Shown here: positions 16,543 to 25,504 of the stretch, piece by piece
Position numbering within the stretch: position 1 is the first letter of the stretch
How the letters are laid out: every line of letters begins with the position of its first letter
Assembly: GCA_964371405.1 (NCBI GenBank)
Contig: CAYJLV010000020.1
Location: forward strand, 1 to 64,000
Direction of reading: 5' to 3'
Source of the DNA: JAMHWF01 sp964371405
GTDB taxonomy: Bacteria; Pseudomonadota; Gammaproteobacteria; Burkholderiales; Burkholderiaceae_C
Length of the DNA: 64,000 nucleotides
The notes under the pieces: generated by a model
The model's input: the letters and a program-made list of their open reading frames with translations, nothing else
Databases searched by the model: none
Told to the model about the DNA's origin: nothing
Made by a program: the position numbers and the translations under genes

Positions 16543-18687
16543 ATGCCCGACGCGACGCCGACGCCCGACCGCGAGACGCGCAAGTCTGCGCCGCAACGGG
16601 CAATGGAAAAGCTCGGCCTGGTGCGCGACATCGACCTCGCGCTGCACCTGCCGCTGCGCTACGAGGACGAGACGCGCATCGTGCCGATCGCGCGCGTGCG
16701 CGATGGCGACACGGCGCAGGTCGAAGGCACGGTGCGCGAGTGCCGCGTCGAGTTCCGCCCGCGCCGCCAGCTCGTCGTGCGCATCGACGACGGCAGCGAC
16801 GAACTGGTGCTGCGCTTCCTGCACTTCTTCCCGTCGCACCAGAAGACGCTCGCCACCGGCGCGCGCGTGCGCGTGCGCGGCGAGGTGCGCGGCGGCTTCC
16901 TCGGCCGCGAGATGGTGCACCCGACGTTCAAGGCCGTCGATGCCGGCACGCCGCTGCCGACGGCGCTGACGCCGGTCTATCCGGCCAGCGCCCAACTGCC
17001 GCAGGCCTACCTTCGCAAGGCCGTCGCTGCTGCGCTGGCGCGCGCCCGGCTCGACGAGACGCTGCCGGCAGCGATGCTGCCGCCGGCCGCGGCGCACTGG
17101 CCGACGCTGAGGCAGGCGCTGGAGTACCTGCACCATCCGCCGCCCGGCGCCGCCCTCGCCACGCTCGAAGACCACACGCATCCGGCGTGGCAGAGGCTCA
17201 AGTTCGAGGAACTGCTCGCACAGCAGCTCTCGCAGCGCGTAGCGCAGCGCGAGCGCGCAGCGCTGCGCGCGCCGGCGCTGCGCAGCGCGACAGGCGGCCT
17301 GCACGAGCGGCTGCTCGCCGCGCTGCCGTTCGGGCTGACGGCGGCGCAGCGCCGCGTCGCCGACGAGATCGCGACCGACCTCGCGCTCGCGCGGCCGATG
17401 CACCGGCTGCTGCAAGGCGACGTCGGCTCGGGCAAGACGGTGGTCGCGGCGCTCGCCGCGGCCGTCGCGATCGACGCCGGCTGGCAGTGCGCGCTGATGG
17501 CTCCGACCGAGATCCTCGCCGAGCAGCATTTCCGCAAGCTTATCGGCTGGCTCGAGCCGCTGGGCGTGACGACAGCGTGGCTGACCGGCAGCCGCAAGGG
17601 CAAGGCGCGCAAGGCGATGGTCGACGCCGTGGCGTCGGGCGACGCGCAACTCGTCATCGGCACGCACGCCGTGATCCAGGACGACGTCGAATTCGCGCGC
17701 CTGGCGCTGGCCATCGTCGACGAACAGCACCGCTTCGGCGTCGCGCAGCGGCTTGCGCTGCGGCAGAAGCTGCGCGAGCAAGCCGACGGCGCCGGGCCGC
17801 CCCAAGCCGGCGGACGCCCCCTCGGGGGGCAGGAGCCGAAGGCGACGTGGGGGCCCACGAGTCTCGAACCGCACCTCTTGATGATGAGCGCGACGCCGAT
17901 CCCGCGCACGCTGGCGATGAGCTATTTCGCCGACCTCGACGTGAGCACGATCGACGAGCTGCCGCCGGGGCGCACGCCGGTGCTGACCAAGGTATTTGCC
18001 GACGGCCGCCGCGACGAGGTCATCGCGCGCATCCGCGACGAGGCGGCACGCGGCCGGCAGGTCTACTGGGTCTGCCCGCTGATCCACGAGTCGGAGGCGA
18101 TGGACCTGCGCAACGCGACCGAGACGCACGCCCAGCTCGCCGCCGCGTTGCCCGGCGTCGCGGTCGATCTGCTGCACGGCCGCCTGCCGGCCGCCGACAA
18201 GGCGGCGGCGATGGCGCGGTTCACGAGCGGGCAGACCGCCGTACTGGTCGCGACGACGGTCATCGAGGTCGGCGTCGACGTGCCCAACGCCAGCCTGATG
18301 GTCGTCGAGCACGCCGAGCGCTTCGGCCTGGCGCAGCTCCACCAGCTGCGCGGGCGCGTCGGGCGCGGCGCAGCGGCCAGCGTCTGCGTGCTGCTGTACG
18401 CGCCGCCGCTGTCGGAGACCGGCAAGGCGCGGTTGCAGGCGATGGCGCAGACCCACGACGGCTTCGAGATCGCGCGCCGCGATCTCGAGATTCGCGGCCC
18501 GGGCGAGTTCCTCGGCGCGCGCCAGAGCGGCGACGCATTGCTGCGCTTCGCCGACCTGGGCGTCGACGGCGCGCTGCTGCAGCAGGCGCGCGAACTCGCG
18601 CCGCGCCTGTTGGCCGAGCACCCCGACGCCGCGCGCCGGCACCTCGACCGCTGGCTGGCGAGCAAGGCCGACTACTTGAAAGCCTGA
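16543..18687 (+). CDS. recG: ATP-dependent DNA helicase RecG, with an in-frame repeat insert
   Basis: A 714-residue superfamily-2 helicase that remodels stalled forks and Holliday junctions. The N-terminal wedge/OB domain starts near residue 30. Walker A GDVGSGKT lies at 292-299, DEQH at 393-396, then MMSATPIPRTLAMSYF and the C-terminal motor motifs (ATTVIEVGVDVPNA, QLHQLRGRVGRG). Between RLALRQKLREQA and PHLLMMSATPIPRT, where relatives have only a short loop, residues about 417-438 are encoded by a family A palindromic repeat. The frame is kept and all helicase motifs are intact, so the enzyme is probably functional. The start at 16543 gives the expected family N-terminus. Confidence 0.95.
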   Translation: MPDATPTPDRETRKSAPQRAMEKLGLVRDIDLALHLPLRYEDETRIVPIARVRDGDTAQVEGTVRECRVEFRPRRQLVVRIDDGSDELVLRFLHFFPSHQKTLATGARVRVRGEVRGGFLGREMVHPTFKAVDAGTPLPTALTPVYPASAQLPQAYLRKAVAAALARARLDETLPAAMLPPAAAHWPTLRQALEYLHHPPPGAALATLEDHTHPAWQRLKFEELLAQQLSQRVAQRERAALRAPALRSATGGLHERLLAALPFGLTAAQRRVADEIATDLALARPMHRLLQGDVGSGKTVVAALAAAVAIDAGWQCALMAPTEILAEQHFRKLIGWLEPLGVTTAWLTGSRKGKARKAMVDAVASGDAQLVIGTHAVIQDDVEFARLALAIVDEQHRFGVAQRLALRQKLREQADGAGPPQAGGRPLGGQEPKATWGPTSLEPHLLMMSATPIPRTLAMSYFADLDVSTIDELPPGRTPVLTKVFADGRRDEVIARIRDEAARGRQVYWVCPLIHESEAMDLRNATETHAQLAAALPGVAVDLLHGRLPAADKAAAMARFTSGQTAVLVATTVIEVGVDVPNASLMVVEHAERFGLAQLHQLRGRVGRGAAASVCVLLYAPPLSETGKARLQAMAQTHDGFEIARRDLEIRGPGEFLGARQSGDALLRFADLGVDGALLQQARELAPRLLAEHPDAARRHLDRWLASKADYLKA
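17791..17854 (+). repeat. Family A palindromic repeat inside recG
   Basis: GCCGGGCCGCCCCAAG, an internal GCCCCCTCGGGGGGC palindrome, and a GTGGGGGC end: the same layout as the intergenic copies at 2587-2652 and 6441-6511. Here it is translated as a Gly/Pro-rich loop (GPPQAGGRPLGGQEPKATW). Confidence 0.8.
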
Positions 18688-18817
18688 GCAGGCGCGGCCC
18701 GATGCGCAACGGCCGCACGCACCCCTAGAATCGCCCCACCCCGCCAGTGGTTGTCGCGGGATCGTCTGTCCACCACCAAGGCTGCGCGGTCGGCGCGCGC
18801 CGTTCCGGGAGAACGCC

Positions 18818-20056
18818 ATGTCGATCGTCGAGCGCGCGAAGGGCATCCTGCTCAACCCGAAGGGCACCTGGCCGGCGATCGACGCCGAGCCCGCGACGGT
18901 GCAGTCGATCTACGTGCCTTACGTGCTGGCGCTGGCGGCCATACCGGCCATCGCGACTTTCATCGGTTTCTCGCTCGTCGGCATGGGCGCAATGGGCATG
19001 AGCGTGCGCATCCCGTTCGGCGCCGGACTCGTGCAGATGGTCGTCGGCTACGCGCTCTCGCTGGCGATGATCTATGTCATCGCGCTGATCGTGAATGCGC
19101 TCGCGCCCACCTTCGGCGGGCAGAAGAACAGCATCGCCGCGCTGAAGGTCGTCGCCTACGGTGCGACCGCGGGCTTTGTCGGCGGCATCTTCAGCCTGAT
19201 TCCATCGCTTGCGATCCTCGGCATGATCGCGGCGCTGTACTCGATCTACCTGATCTACACCGGCCTGCCGGTGCTGATGAAGTGCCCGCCGGGCAAGGCG
19301 GTGGCCTACACGGCCGTCGTCATCGTGTGCGGCATCGTCGCGGGCGTCGTGATCGGGATGCTGACCTCGCTCGTCAGCCCCGCGCACCGCATGGGCATGG
19401 GCATGGGCAGCGCCGGCGGCGCCGGCGACGTGACGATCAAGACGCCGCAGGGCGAGGTGAAGATCGACACCTCGAAGATGGAAGAGATGGCGCGCAAGAT
19501 GGAGGAAGCCGGCAAGCAGATGGAAGCCGCGCAGAAGTCGGGGGATGGCGCGGCCGCGGGCCAGGCCGCCGCCGCGATGGCAGGCGCGATCGCAGGCGGG
19601 CAAGCGCGCGCCGTCGTCGCGGCGGCCGAGCTGAAGGCGCTGCTGCCCGAGTCGATCGGCGGACTCAAGCGCGCCTCGTCGGAAGCACAGACCATCTCGG
19701 CCATGGGCCTGGCCAGCTCGGTGGCCAGGGCGACCTACCGCGGCGACGACAACCAGGAGGTTGCGCTGACCGTCACCGACACCGGCGGCCTGGCGGGCCT
19801 GGCGATGGCGAGCTGGGCCAACATGACGACGGACCGCGAGACCGACACGCAGGTCGAGAAGATCTACAAGCAGGGCCAGCGCACGGTGCGCGAGCAGTAC
19901 CGCAAGGATGGCAGCCACGGCGAATACATGGTGCTGCTGCCCAACGGCATGATGGTCGAGGCGCAAGGCTCGCGCGTCGACGCGGCGCGCATCCGCGGTG
20001 CCGTCGAGGGCATCGATCTGGCGAGGCTCGAATCGATGGCGCCAGCGGCCAAGTGA
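18818..20056 (+). CDS. Yip1-domain membrane protein with charged C-terminal region
   Basis: A 412-residue protein. The N-terminal 190 residues have about five membrane helices and open with MSIVERAKGILLNPKGTWPAI, typical of bacterial Yip1-domain proteins. It continues with a Met/Gly-rich turn and an amphipathic, helix-prone, Lys/Glu/Met-rich segment (about 215-245: KMEEMARKMEEAGKQMEAAQ). The last 150 residues look like a soluble domain. Function unknown. A TAGAAT -10-like box lies at 18726-18731. oxyR starts 13 bp after its stop and may share the transcript. Confidence 0.7.
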   Translation: MSIVERAKGILLNPKGTWPAIDAEPATVQSIYVPYVLALAAIPAIATFIGFSLVGMGAMGMSVRIPFGAGLVQMVVGYALSLAMIYVIALIVNALAPTFGGQKNSIAALKVVAYGATAGFVGGIFSLIPSLAILGMIAALYSIYLIYTGLPVLMKCPPGKAVAYTAVVIVCGIVAGVVIGMLTSLVSPAHRMGMGMGSAGGAGDVTIKTPQGEVKIDTSKMEEMARKMEEAGKQMEAAQKSGDGAAAGQAAAAMAGAIAGGQARAVVAAAELKALLPESIGGLKRASSEAQTISAMGLASSVARATYRGDDNQEVALTVTDTGGLAGLAMASWANMTTDRETDTQVEKIYKQGQRTVREQYRKDGSHGEYMVLLPNGMMVEAQGSRVDAARIRGAVEGIDLARLESMAPAAK

Positions 20057-20069
20057 GGCAGGTCGTGCC

Positions 20070-20993
20070 GTGACGCTGACCGAGCTGCGCTATATCGTCG
20101 CCGTCGCCCGGGAGCGGCATTTCGGGCGCGCGGCCGAGGCCTGCTTCGTGTCGCAGCCGACGCTGTCGGTGGCGATCAAGAAGCTGGAAGAGGAGCTCGA
20201 CGTCAAGCTGTTCGAGCGCGGCGCCAGCGAAGTCAGCGTGACGCCGCTGGGCGAAGAGATCGTGCGCCAGGCGCAGTCGGTGATCGAGCAGGCCGCCGCG
20301 ATCAAGGAGATCGCCAAGCGCGGCAAGGATCCGCTGTCGGGGCCGCTGCGCCTGGGCATTATCTACACGATCGGTCCCTACCTGTTGCCGATGTTCGTCA
20401 GGCAGATGATCGAGCGCGTGCCGCAGATGCCGCTGGTGCTGCAGGAGAACTTCACCGTCAAGCTGCTCGAAATGCTGCGCACCGGCGAGCTCGACGCGGC
20501 CATCATGGCCGAGCCGTTCCCTGACACGGGGCTGGCCGTGGCGCCGCTGTACGACGAGCCTTTCATGATCGCCGTGCCTGCGCATCACGCGCTGGCCAGG
20601 CGCAAGTCGGTGCCGGCCGAGGAACTCAAGCACGAGACGATGCTGCTGCTGGGCACCGGGCACTGCTTTCGCGACCACGTGCTCGAGGTCTGCCCCGAAT
20701 ACGCACGCTTCTCGAGCGACGCCGAGGGCATTCGCAAGAGCTTCGAGGGTTCGTCGCTCGAGACGATCAAGCACATGGTGGCCTCGGGCATGGGCATCAC
20801 CGTCGTGCCGCAGCTCTCGGTGCCGCCCGAGGCGCAGCCGCACGTCGTCTACCTGCCGTTCGCCAAGCCGGTGCCGACGCGGCGCGTCGTGCTGACGTGG
20901 CGACGCAGCTTCACGCGCTACGAGGCGATCGCGGCGCTGCGCAACGCTGTCTATGCCTGTCCGCTCAAGGGCGTGACGCGGCTGACCGACTGA
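20070..20993 (+). CDS. oxyR: Hydrogen peroxide-sensing LysR-type regulator OxyR
   Basis: A 307-residue regulator. The N-terminal winged helix (MTLTELRYIVAVARERHFGRAA) is followed by the effector domain. Cys199 and Cys208, in GTGHCFRDHVLEVC, fall at exactly the numbers of the disulfide-forming pair of E. coli OxyR. Peroxide oxidation of that pair switches the protein to an activator. The start is a GTG at 20070; no suitable ATG exists. katA and dps, classic OxyR targets, follow on the same strand. Confidence 0.95.
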   Translation: MTLTELRYIVAVARERHFGRAAEACFVSQPTLSVAIKKLEEELDVKLFERGASEVSVTPLGEEIVRQAQSVIEQAAAIKEIAKRGKDPLSGPLRLGIIYTIGPYLLPMFVRQMIERVPQMPLVLQENFTVKLLEMLRTGELDAAIMAEPFPDTGLAVAPLYDEPFMIAVPAHHALARRKSVPAEELKHETMLLLGTGHCFRDHVLEVCPEYARFSSDAEGIRKSFEGSSLETIKHMVASGMGITVVPQLSVPPEAQPHVVYLPFAKPVPTRRVVLTWRRSFTRYEAIAALRNAVYACPLKGVTRLTD

Positions 20994-21026
20994 CCGCCAC
21001 GCATCGGCCGCGCGGCACGATGCAGC

Positions 21027-21083
21027 CTATCGATCGACTAGCCATTAGAAATTGGCCTTCGCTATTCAAAGGGGTTACGCTAT
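21027..21083 (+). promoter_or_regulatory. Probable katA promoter with OxyR-like half-sites
   Basis: An A/T-rich patch in the oxyR-katA gap. TTGGCC (21052-21057) and TACGCT (21076-21081), 18 bp apart, can serve as -35 and -10. CTAT and CTAG elements around 21027-21040 lie just upstream of the -35, where OxyR normally binds (ATAG/CTAT half-sites). The assignment is inference from position and partial matches. Confidence 0.4.
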
Positions 21084-21124
21084 TCCGAATCATCACAGCG
21101 ACCCGACGAGGAAGGAGTCCCCCC

Positions 21125-22573
21125 ATGACCAAGAAGCTGACCACCAATGCCGGCGCACCGGTCGCCGACAACCAGAACGTGATGACCGCCGGCCCGCGCG
21201 GCCCGATGCTGCTGCAGGACGTCTGGTTTCTCGAGAAGCTGGCTCACTTCGACCGCGAAGTGATCCCCGAGCGGCGCATGCACGCCAAGGGCTCGGGCGC
21301 CTACGGCACGTTCACAGTCACGGGTGACATCACGAAGTACACCCGCGCGAAGATCTTCTCGCAGGTCGGCAAGAAGACGGAGATGTTCGCGCGCTTCACC
21401 ACCGTCGCCGGCGAGCGCGGCGCGGCCGACGCCGAGCGCGACATCCGCGGCTTCGCGCTCAAGTTCTATACCGAGGAAGGCAACTGGGACCTGGTCGGCA
21501 ACAACACGCCGGTGTTCTTCATGCGCGAGCCGCTGCGCTTCCCTGACCTGAATCACGCCGTCAAGCGCGACCCGCGCACCAACCTGCGCAGCGCGAAGAA
21601 CAACTGGGATTTCTGGAGTTCGCTGCCTGAGGCGTTGCACCAGGTGACGGTCGTGATGAGCGACCGCGGCATCCCGGCGAGCTACCGCCACATGCACGGC
21701 TTCGGCAGCCACACGTTCAGCCTGATCAATGCGAACAAGGAGCGGTTCTGGTGCAAGTTCCACTTCAAGACGCAGCAGGGCATCAAGAACCTGACCGACG
21801 CCGAGGCCGAGTCGATCGTCGGCCGTGACCGCGAGAGCCACCAGCGCGACCTCTACGAGGCGATCGAGAAGGGCGATTTCCCGAAGTGGACGCTCTACCT
21901 GCAGATCATGCCGGAGCGGGACGCCTCGAAGGTGCCCTACCACCCCTTCGACCTGACCAAGGTGTGGCCGAAGAAGGACTACCCATTGGTCGAGGTCGGC
22001 GTGATGGAGCTCAACCGCAACCCGGAGAACTTCTTCGCCGAGGTCGAGCAGTCGGCGTTCAACCCGGCCAACGTCGTGCCGGGCATCGGCTTCTCGCCCG
22101 ACAAGATGCTGCAGGGGCGGCTGTTTTCCTACGGCGACGCGCAACGCTACCGGCTGGGCGTCAACCACCACCTGATTCCGGTGAACCAGGCGCGCTGCCC
22201 GGTGCACAGCTACCACCGCGACGGCGCCATGCGCGTCGACGGCAATCACGGCAGCACGATCGGCTACGAGCCCAACAGCGACGGTGAATGGGCCGACCAG
22301 CCCGACTACTCGGAGCCGCCGCTCGGCCTCGAAGGCGCGGCCGACCACTGGAACCACCGCGTCGACACCGACTACTTCTCGCAGCCGGGAGCGCTGTTTC
22401 GCCTGATGACGCCGGCGCAGCAGCAGGCGCTGTTCGACAACACGGCGCGCTCGATCGGCGACGCACCGCGCGACATCCAGTTGCGCCACATCCGCAACTG
22501 CATGCAGGCGGATCCGGCCTACGGCGCAGGGGTCGCGAAGGCGCTCGGCATTGCGGCGAACGAAGCGGGCTGA
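21125..22573 (+). CDS. katA: Monofunctional heme catalase
   Basis: A 482-residue small-subunit (clade 3 size) catalase that disproportionates hydrogen peroxide in the cytoplasm. Key residues: catalytic His53 in ERRMHAKGSGAYG, the Asn of NNTPVFF (126/127) and the proximal heme ligand Tyr336 in LFSYGDAQRYRLG. The NADPH-binding region and the C-terminus are of normal length. It follows oxyR by 131 bp and is followed by dps. A hairpin after its stop probably ends the transcript. Confidence 0.95.
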   Translation: MTKKLTTNAGAPVADNQNVMTAGPRGPMLLQDVWFLEKLAHFDREVIPERRMHAKGSGAYGTFTVTGDITKYTRAKIFSQVGKKTEMFARFTTVAGERGAADAERDIRGFALKFYTEEGNWDLVGNNTPVFFMREPLRFPDLNHAVKRDPRTNLRSAKNNWDFWSSLPEALHQVTVVMSDRGIPASYRHMHGFGSHTFSLINANKERFWCKFHFKTQQGIKNLTDAEAESIVGRDRESHQRDLYEAIEKGDFPKWTLYLQIMPERDASKVPYHPFDLTKVWPKKDYPLVEVGVMELNRNPENFFAEVEQSAFNPANVVPGIGFSPDKMLQGRLFSYGDAQRYRLGVNHHLIPVNQARCPVHSYHRDGAMRVDGNHGSTIGYEPNSDGEWADQPDYSEPPLGLEGAADHWNHRVDTDYFSQPGALFRLMTPAQQQALFDNTARSIGDAPRDIQLRHIRNCMQADPAYGAGVAKALGIAANEAG

Positions 22574-22583
22574 CGCCCGCCAG

Positions 22584-22622
22584 AACGGCGGCACGGGTTT
22601 GCACCCTGCCGCCGTTGCTTTC
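22584..22622 (+). terminator. Intrinsic terminator after katA
   Basis: AACGGCGGC (22584-22592) pairs with GCCGCCGTT (22608-22616) around an inner GGGT/ACCC, followed by GCTTTC. The T tract is short, so termination may be partial and allow read-through into dps. Confidence 0.6.
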
Positions 22623-22679
22623 ATCGGCACTGCGCTTAAAGTCGGCGATTCAAGCAACGCAATCACGAGGAACCGTTCC

Positions 22680-23198
22680 ATGGCCAAGAAGAGTCCGCCC
22701 AAGAACACCACCCTGCGCGACAGCGGCGAAGCGATCGACATCGGCATCTCGGCCAAGGATCGCGCGGCGATCGCCGGCGGCCTGTCGAAAGTGCTCGCCG
22801 ACACCTACACCCTGTATCTGACGACGCACAACTTCCACTGGAACGTGACCGGCCCGATGTTCAACACGCTGCACGACATGTTCATGCTGCAGTACACGGA
22901 ACTGTGGAACTCGGTCGACCTGCTAGCCGAGCGTATCCGCGCGCTCGGCCACTACGCCCCGGGCTCGTACGGCCAGTTCGGCAAGCTCAGCTCGATCGCC
23001 GACGTGCCCACCGAGCCGCCCGCTGCGATGGACATGGTGGCGCTGCTCGTCAAGGGTCATGAGGCGGTGGCGCGCACGGCGCGCGGCGTGCTGTCGACGG
23101 CGGACAAGGCCAACGACCAGCCGACCGTCGATCTGCTGACGCAGCGCCTGGACGTGCACGAGAAGACGGCCTGGATGCTGCGCTCGCTGCTGCAGTGA
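22680..23198 (+). CDS. dps: Dps-family ferritin-like DNA-protection protein
   Basis: A 172-residue Dps/mini-ferritin. The ferroxidase residues lie in THNFHWNVTGPMF (His50, His53) and in LHDMFMLQYTELWNSVDLLAERIR, as in the family, where they sit at the dimer interface of a 12-mer. It oxidises Fe(II) with peroxide, stores the iron and shields DNA. The lysine-rich N-terminus (MAKKSPPKN) could bind DNA. It follows katA and is a usual member of the OxyR response. Confidence 0.92.
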   Translation: MAKKSPPKNTTLRDSGEAIDIGISAKDRAAIAGGLSKVLADTYTLYLTTHNFHWNVTGPMFNTLHDMFMLQYTELWNSVDLLAERIRALGHYAPGSYGQFGKLSSIADVPTEPPAAMDMVALLVKGHEAVARTARGVLSTADKANDQPTVDLLTQRLDVHEKTAWMLRSLLQ

Positions 23199-23226
23199 CG
23201 CGCTCCAGGCGGCAGAGGAGCGCCCG

Positions 23227-23841
23227 GTGCGCGTCGCGATCGTCACGTTCGACGGCTTCGACGAGCTCGACGCCTTCGTCGCGCTCGGCCTGATCCACCG
23301 CCTGCGCCCCGACGGCTGGAGCGTCGCGATCACGAGCCCCGCGGCGCAGGTCACCTCGATGCACGGCGTGACGGTCGCTGCGCACCAGCCGCTGGAGGCG
23401 GCGAACGACGCCGATGCCGTGGTCTTCGCCGGCGGCCTGTACGCCCGCGCGATCGCCGAGAACGGCGCGCTGCTCGACCGCCTGCAGATCGACCCGATCC
23501 GCCAGCGCGTCGCCGGCCAAGGCTCGGGCACGCTGCTGCTGGCGCGGCTCGGCCTGCTCGGCAGCATGCCGGCCTGCGCCGACGCCGCGACGCGGCCCTG
23601 GCTCGTCGAGGCCGGCGTCGTCGTGCTCGACGAACCGTTCCACGCGCGCGGCCCGGTCGCCACCGCAGCCGGCGGACTCGCCGCGCAATACATCGCCGCC
23701 TGGGTGATGGCGGCCGGCGCAGGCATCGATGCGACAGCGCGCGCGCTGCAGGCCGCCGCGCCGGGGCAGCCGGCGAGTTATGCAGAGCAGGTGCTCGGCG
23801 TCGTCAAGCCGTTTCTGTCGCTCGGGCCCTCAGGCCGATAA
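23227..23841 (+). CDS. DJ-1/PfpI-like protein lacking the usual nucleophile cysteine
   Basis: A 204-residue protein of the class I glutamine amidotransferase-like/DJ-1/PfpI superfamily. VAIVTFDGFDELDAF at the N-terminus, VVFAGG near 65 and the elbow region AGQGSGTLLLARLGLLG near 98-112 mark the fold. In relatives the elbow reads xxCTGxxxLAxAGLL; here a glycine or serine stands where the cysteine is expected, so the common hydrolase or glyoxalase chemistry is doubtful. A binding or sensing role is possible. GTG start, 28 bp after dps. Confidence 0.72.
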   Translation: MRVAIVTFDGFDELDAFVALGLIHRLRPDGWSVAITSPAAQVTSMHGVTVAAHQPLEAANDADAVVFAGGLYARAIAENGALLDRLQIDPIRQRVAGQGSGTLLLARLGLLGSMPACADAATRPWLVEAGVVVLDEPFHARGPVATAAGGLAAQYIAAWVMAAGAGIDATARALQAAAPGQPASYAEQVLGVVKPFLSLGPSGR

Positions 23842-23887
23842 TCGCGGGCTCGCACTCCGCGCCGCGCCGGCGCACCGATCCCCGTCC

Positions 23888-25504
23888 ATGTCCGCCGACC
23901 TCGCCACCCAGGTGCGCCGCCGCCGCACCTTCGCCATCATTTCGCACCCCGACGCCGGCAAGACGACGCTGACCGAGAAGCTGCTGCTGTTCTCGGGCGC
24001 GATCCAGATCGCGGGCAGCGTGAAGGCGCGCAAGGCGAGCCGCCACGCGACTTCCGACTGGATGGAAATCGAGAAGCAGCGCGGCATCTCGGTGGCCAGC
24101 TCGGTGATGCAGATGGAATACCGCGACTGCGTCGTCAACCTGCTCGACACGCCGGGCCACCAGGACTTCTCGGAAGACACCTACCGCGTGCTGACGGCGG
24201 TGGACGCGGCGCTGATGGTGATCGACGCAGCCAACGGCGTCGAGCCGCAGACGCGCCGGCTCTTGCAGGTCTGCCGCGCGCGCTCGACGCCGATCCTCAC
24301 CTTCGTCAACAAGATGGACCGCGAGGTGCAGGAGCCGCTGGCGCTGATGGACGAGATCGAGCGCGAGCTCGGCATGGCCGTCGTGCCGTTCACCTGGCCG
24401 GTCGGCATGGGCAAGCGCTTCCACGGGGTGATGGACCTGCGCAACGAGCAGATGCGCGTGTTCTCGCCCGGCGAGGACCGCAACCGCGACAACGACGAGA
24501 TCCTCCAGGGCATCGCCAACCCGGTCTATGCCGAGCGCTTCGGCGCCGAGTACGAGCACGCCAGGCACGACATCGAGCTGGTGCGCGAGGCCGCGCCGTC
24601 CTTCGACGAGGCCGAGTTCCTGGCCGGCCGGCAGACACCGATGTTCTTCGGCTCGGCGATCAATAACTTCGGCGTGCGCGAAGTGCTCGACGCCCTCGTC
24701 GACCTGGCTCCGCCGCCCGGCCCGCGCCCCGCGATCCAGCGCGAGGTGCGCCCCGAGGAGCCCAAGTTCAGCGGCGTCGTCTTCAAGATCCAGGCCAACA
24801 TGGACCCGGCGCACCGCGACCGCATCGCCTTCGTGCGCGTCGCGTCGGGCCACTTCGAGCGCGGCATGCGGCTCAAGGTCGTGCGCTCGGGCAAGGAGCT
24901 GCGGCCCAACACCGTCGTGTCGTTCCTGTCGCAGCGCCGCGAGCTGCTCGACGAGGCGTTCGCCGGCGACATCATCGGCATCCCGAACCACGGCGTGCTG
25001 CAGCTCGGCGACACGCTGACCGAGGGCGAGGCGTTGCAGTTCACCGGGCTGCCGTTCTTCGCGCCCGAGATGTTCCGCTCGGTCGAGGTCGCCGATCCGC
25101 TCAAGACCAAGCAGTTGCGCGCCGGCCTGACGCAGCTCGGCGAAGAGGGCGCGATCCAGGTGTTCCGCCCGGCCGCCGGGTCGGTGCTGCTGCTGGGCGC
25201 CGTCGGCCAGCTGCAGTTCGAGGTCGTCGCACACCGTCTGGAGCACGAGTACGGCTGCAAGGCGCGCATCACGCCGGCGCGCTACAACGTGGCGCGCTGG
25301 GTGACATGCGACGACTCGAAGGAGTTGCAGCGCTTCGTCGACCACAACGCGCACCGCGTCGCCTACGACGCCGTCGACGCGCCGACGGTGCTGCTCGAAT
25401 ACGCTGGCGAGCTGCGTGCGATGCAGGACAACTGGCCGAAGATCCGCTTTCACGCGCTGCGCGAACACGCGGGGCTGGTGTTTCACAAGCAGGAGGGCGG
25501 CTGA
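23888..25504 (+). CDS. prfC: Peptide chain release factor 3
   Basis: A 538-residue translational GTPase that recycles RF1/RF2 after peptide release. G1 is SHPDAGKTTLTE (19-30), G2 lies around the RGISVASS segment, G3 is DTPGH (near 88), G4 is NKMD (near 142) and G5 is GSAI. The RF3-specific C-terminal domains follow (QLQFEVVAHRLEHEYG near 440). Length matches E. coli RF3 (529). Its TGA overlaps the ubiA ATG by one base. Confidence 0.97.
   Translation: MSADLATQVRRRRTFAIISHPDAGKTTLTEKLLLFSGAIQIAGSVKARKASRHATSDWMEIEKQRGISVASSVMQMEYRDCVVNLLDTPGHQDFSEDTYRVLTAVDAALMVIDAANGVEPQTRRLLQVCRARSTPILTFVNKMDREVQEPLALMDEIERELGMAVVPFTWPVGMGKRFHGVMDLRNEQMRVFSPGEDRNRDNDEILQGIANPVYAERFGAEYEHARHDIELVREAAPSFDEAEFLAGRQTPMFFGSAINNFGVREVLDALVDLAPPPGPRPAIQREVRPEEPKFSGVVFKIQANMDPAHRDRIAFVRVASGHFERGMRLKVVRSGKELRPNTVVSFLSQRRELLDEAFAGDIIGIPNHGVLQLGDTLTEGEALQFTGLPFFAPEMFRSVEVADPLKTKQLRAGLTQLGEEGAIQVFRPAAGSVLLLGAVGQLQFEVVAHRLEHEYGCKARITPARYNVARWVTCDDSKELQRFVDHNAHRVAYDAVDAPTVLLEYAGELRAMQDNWPKIRFHALREHAGLVFHKQEGG

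Noticed and set aside
16450..18867. 805-codon minus-strand frame over recG
   Set aside because: Shadow of recG; composition only Arg/Ala/Gln/His-rich, with no motif.
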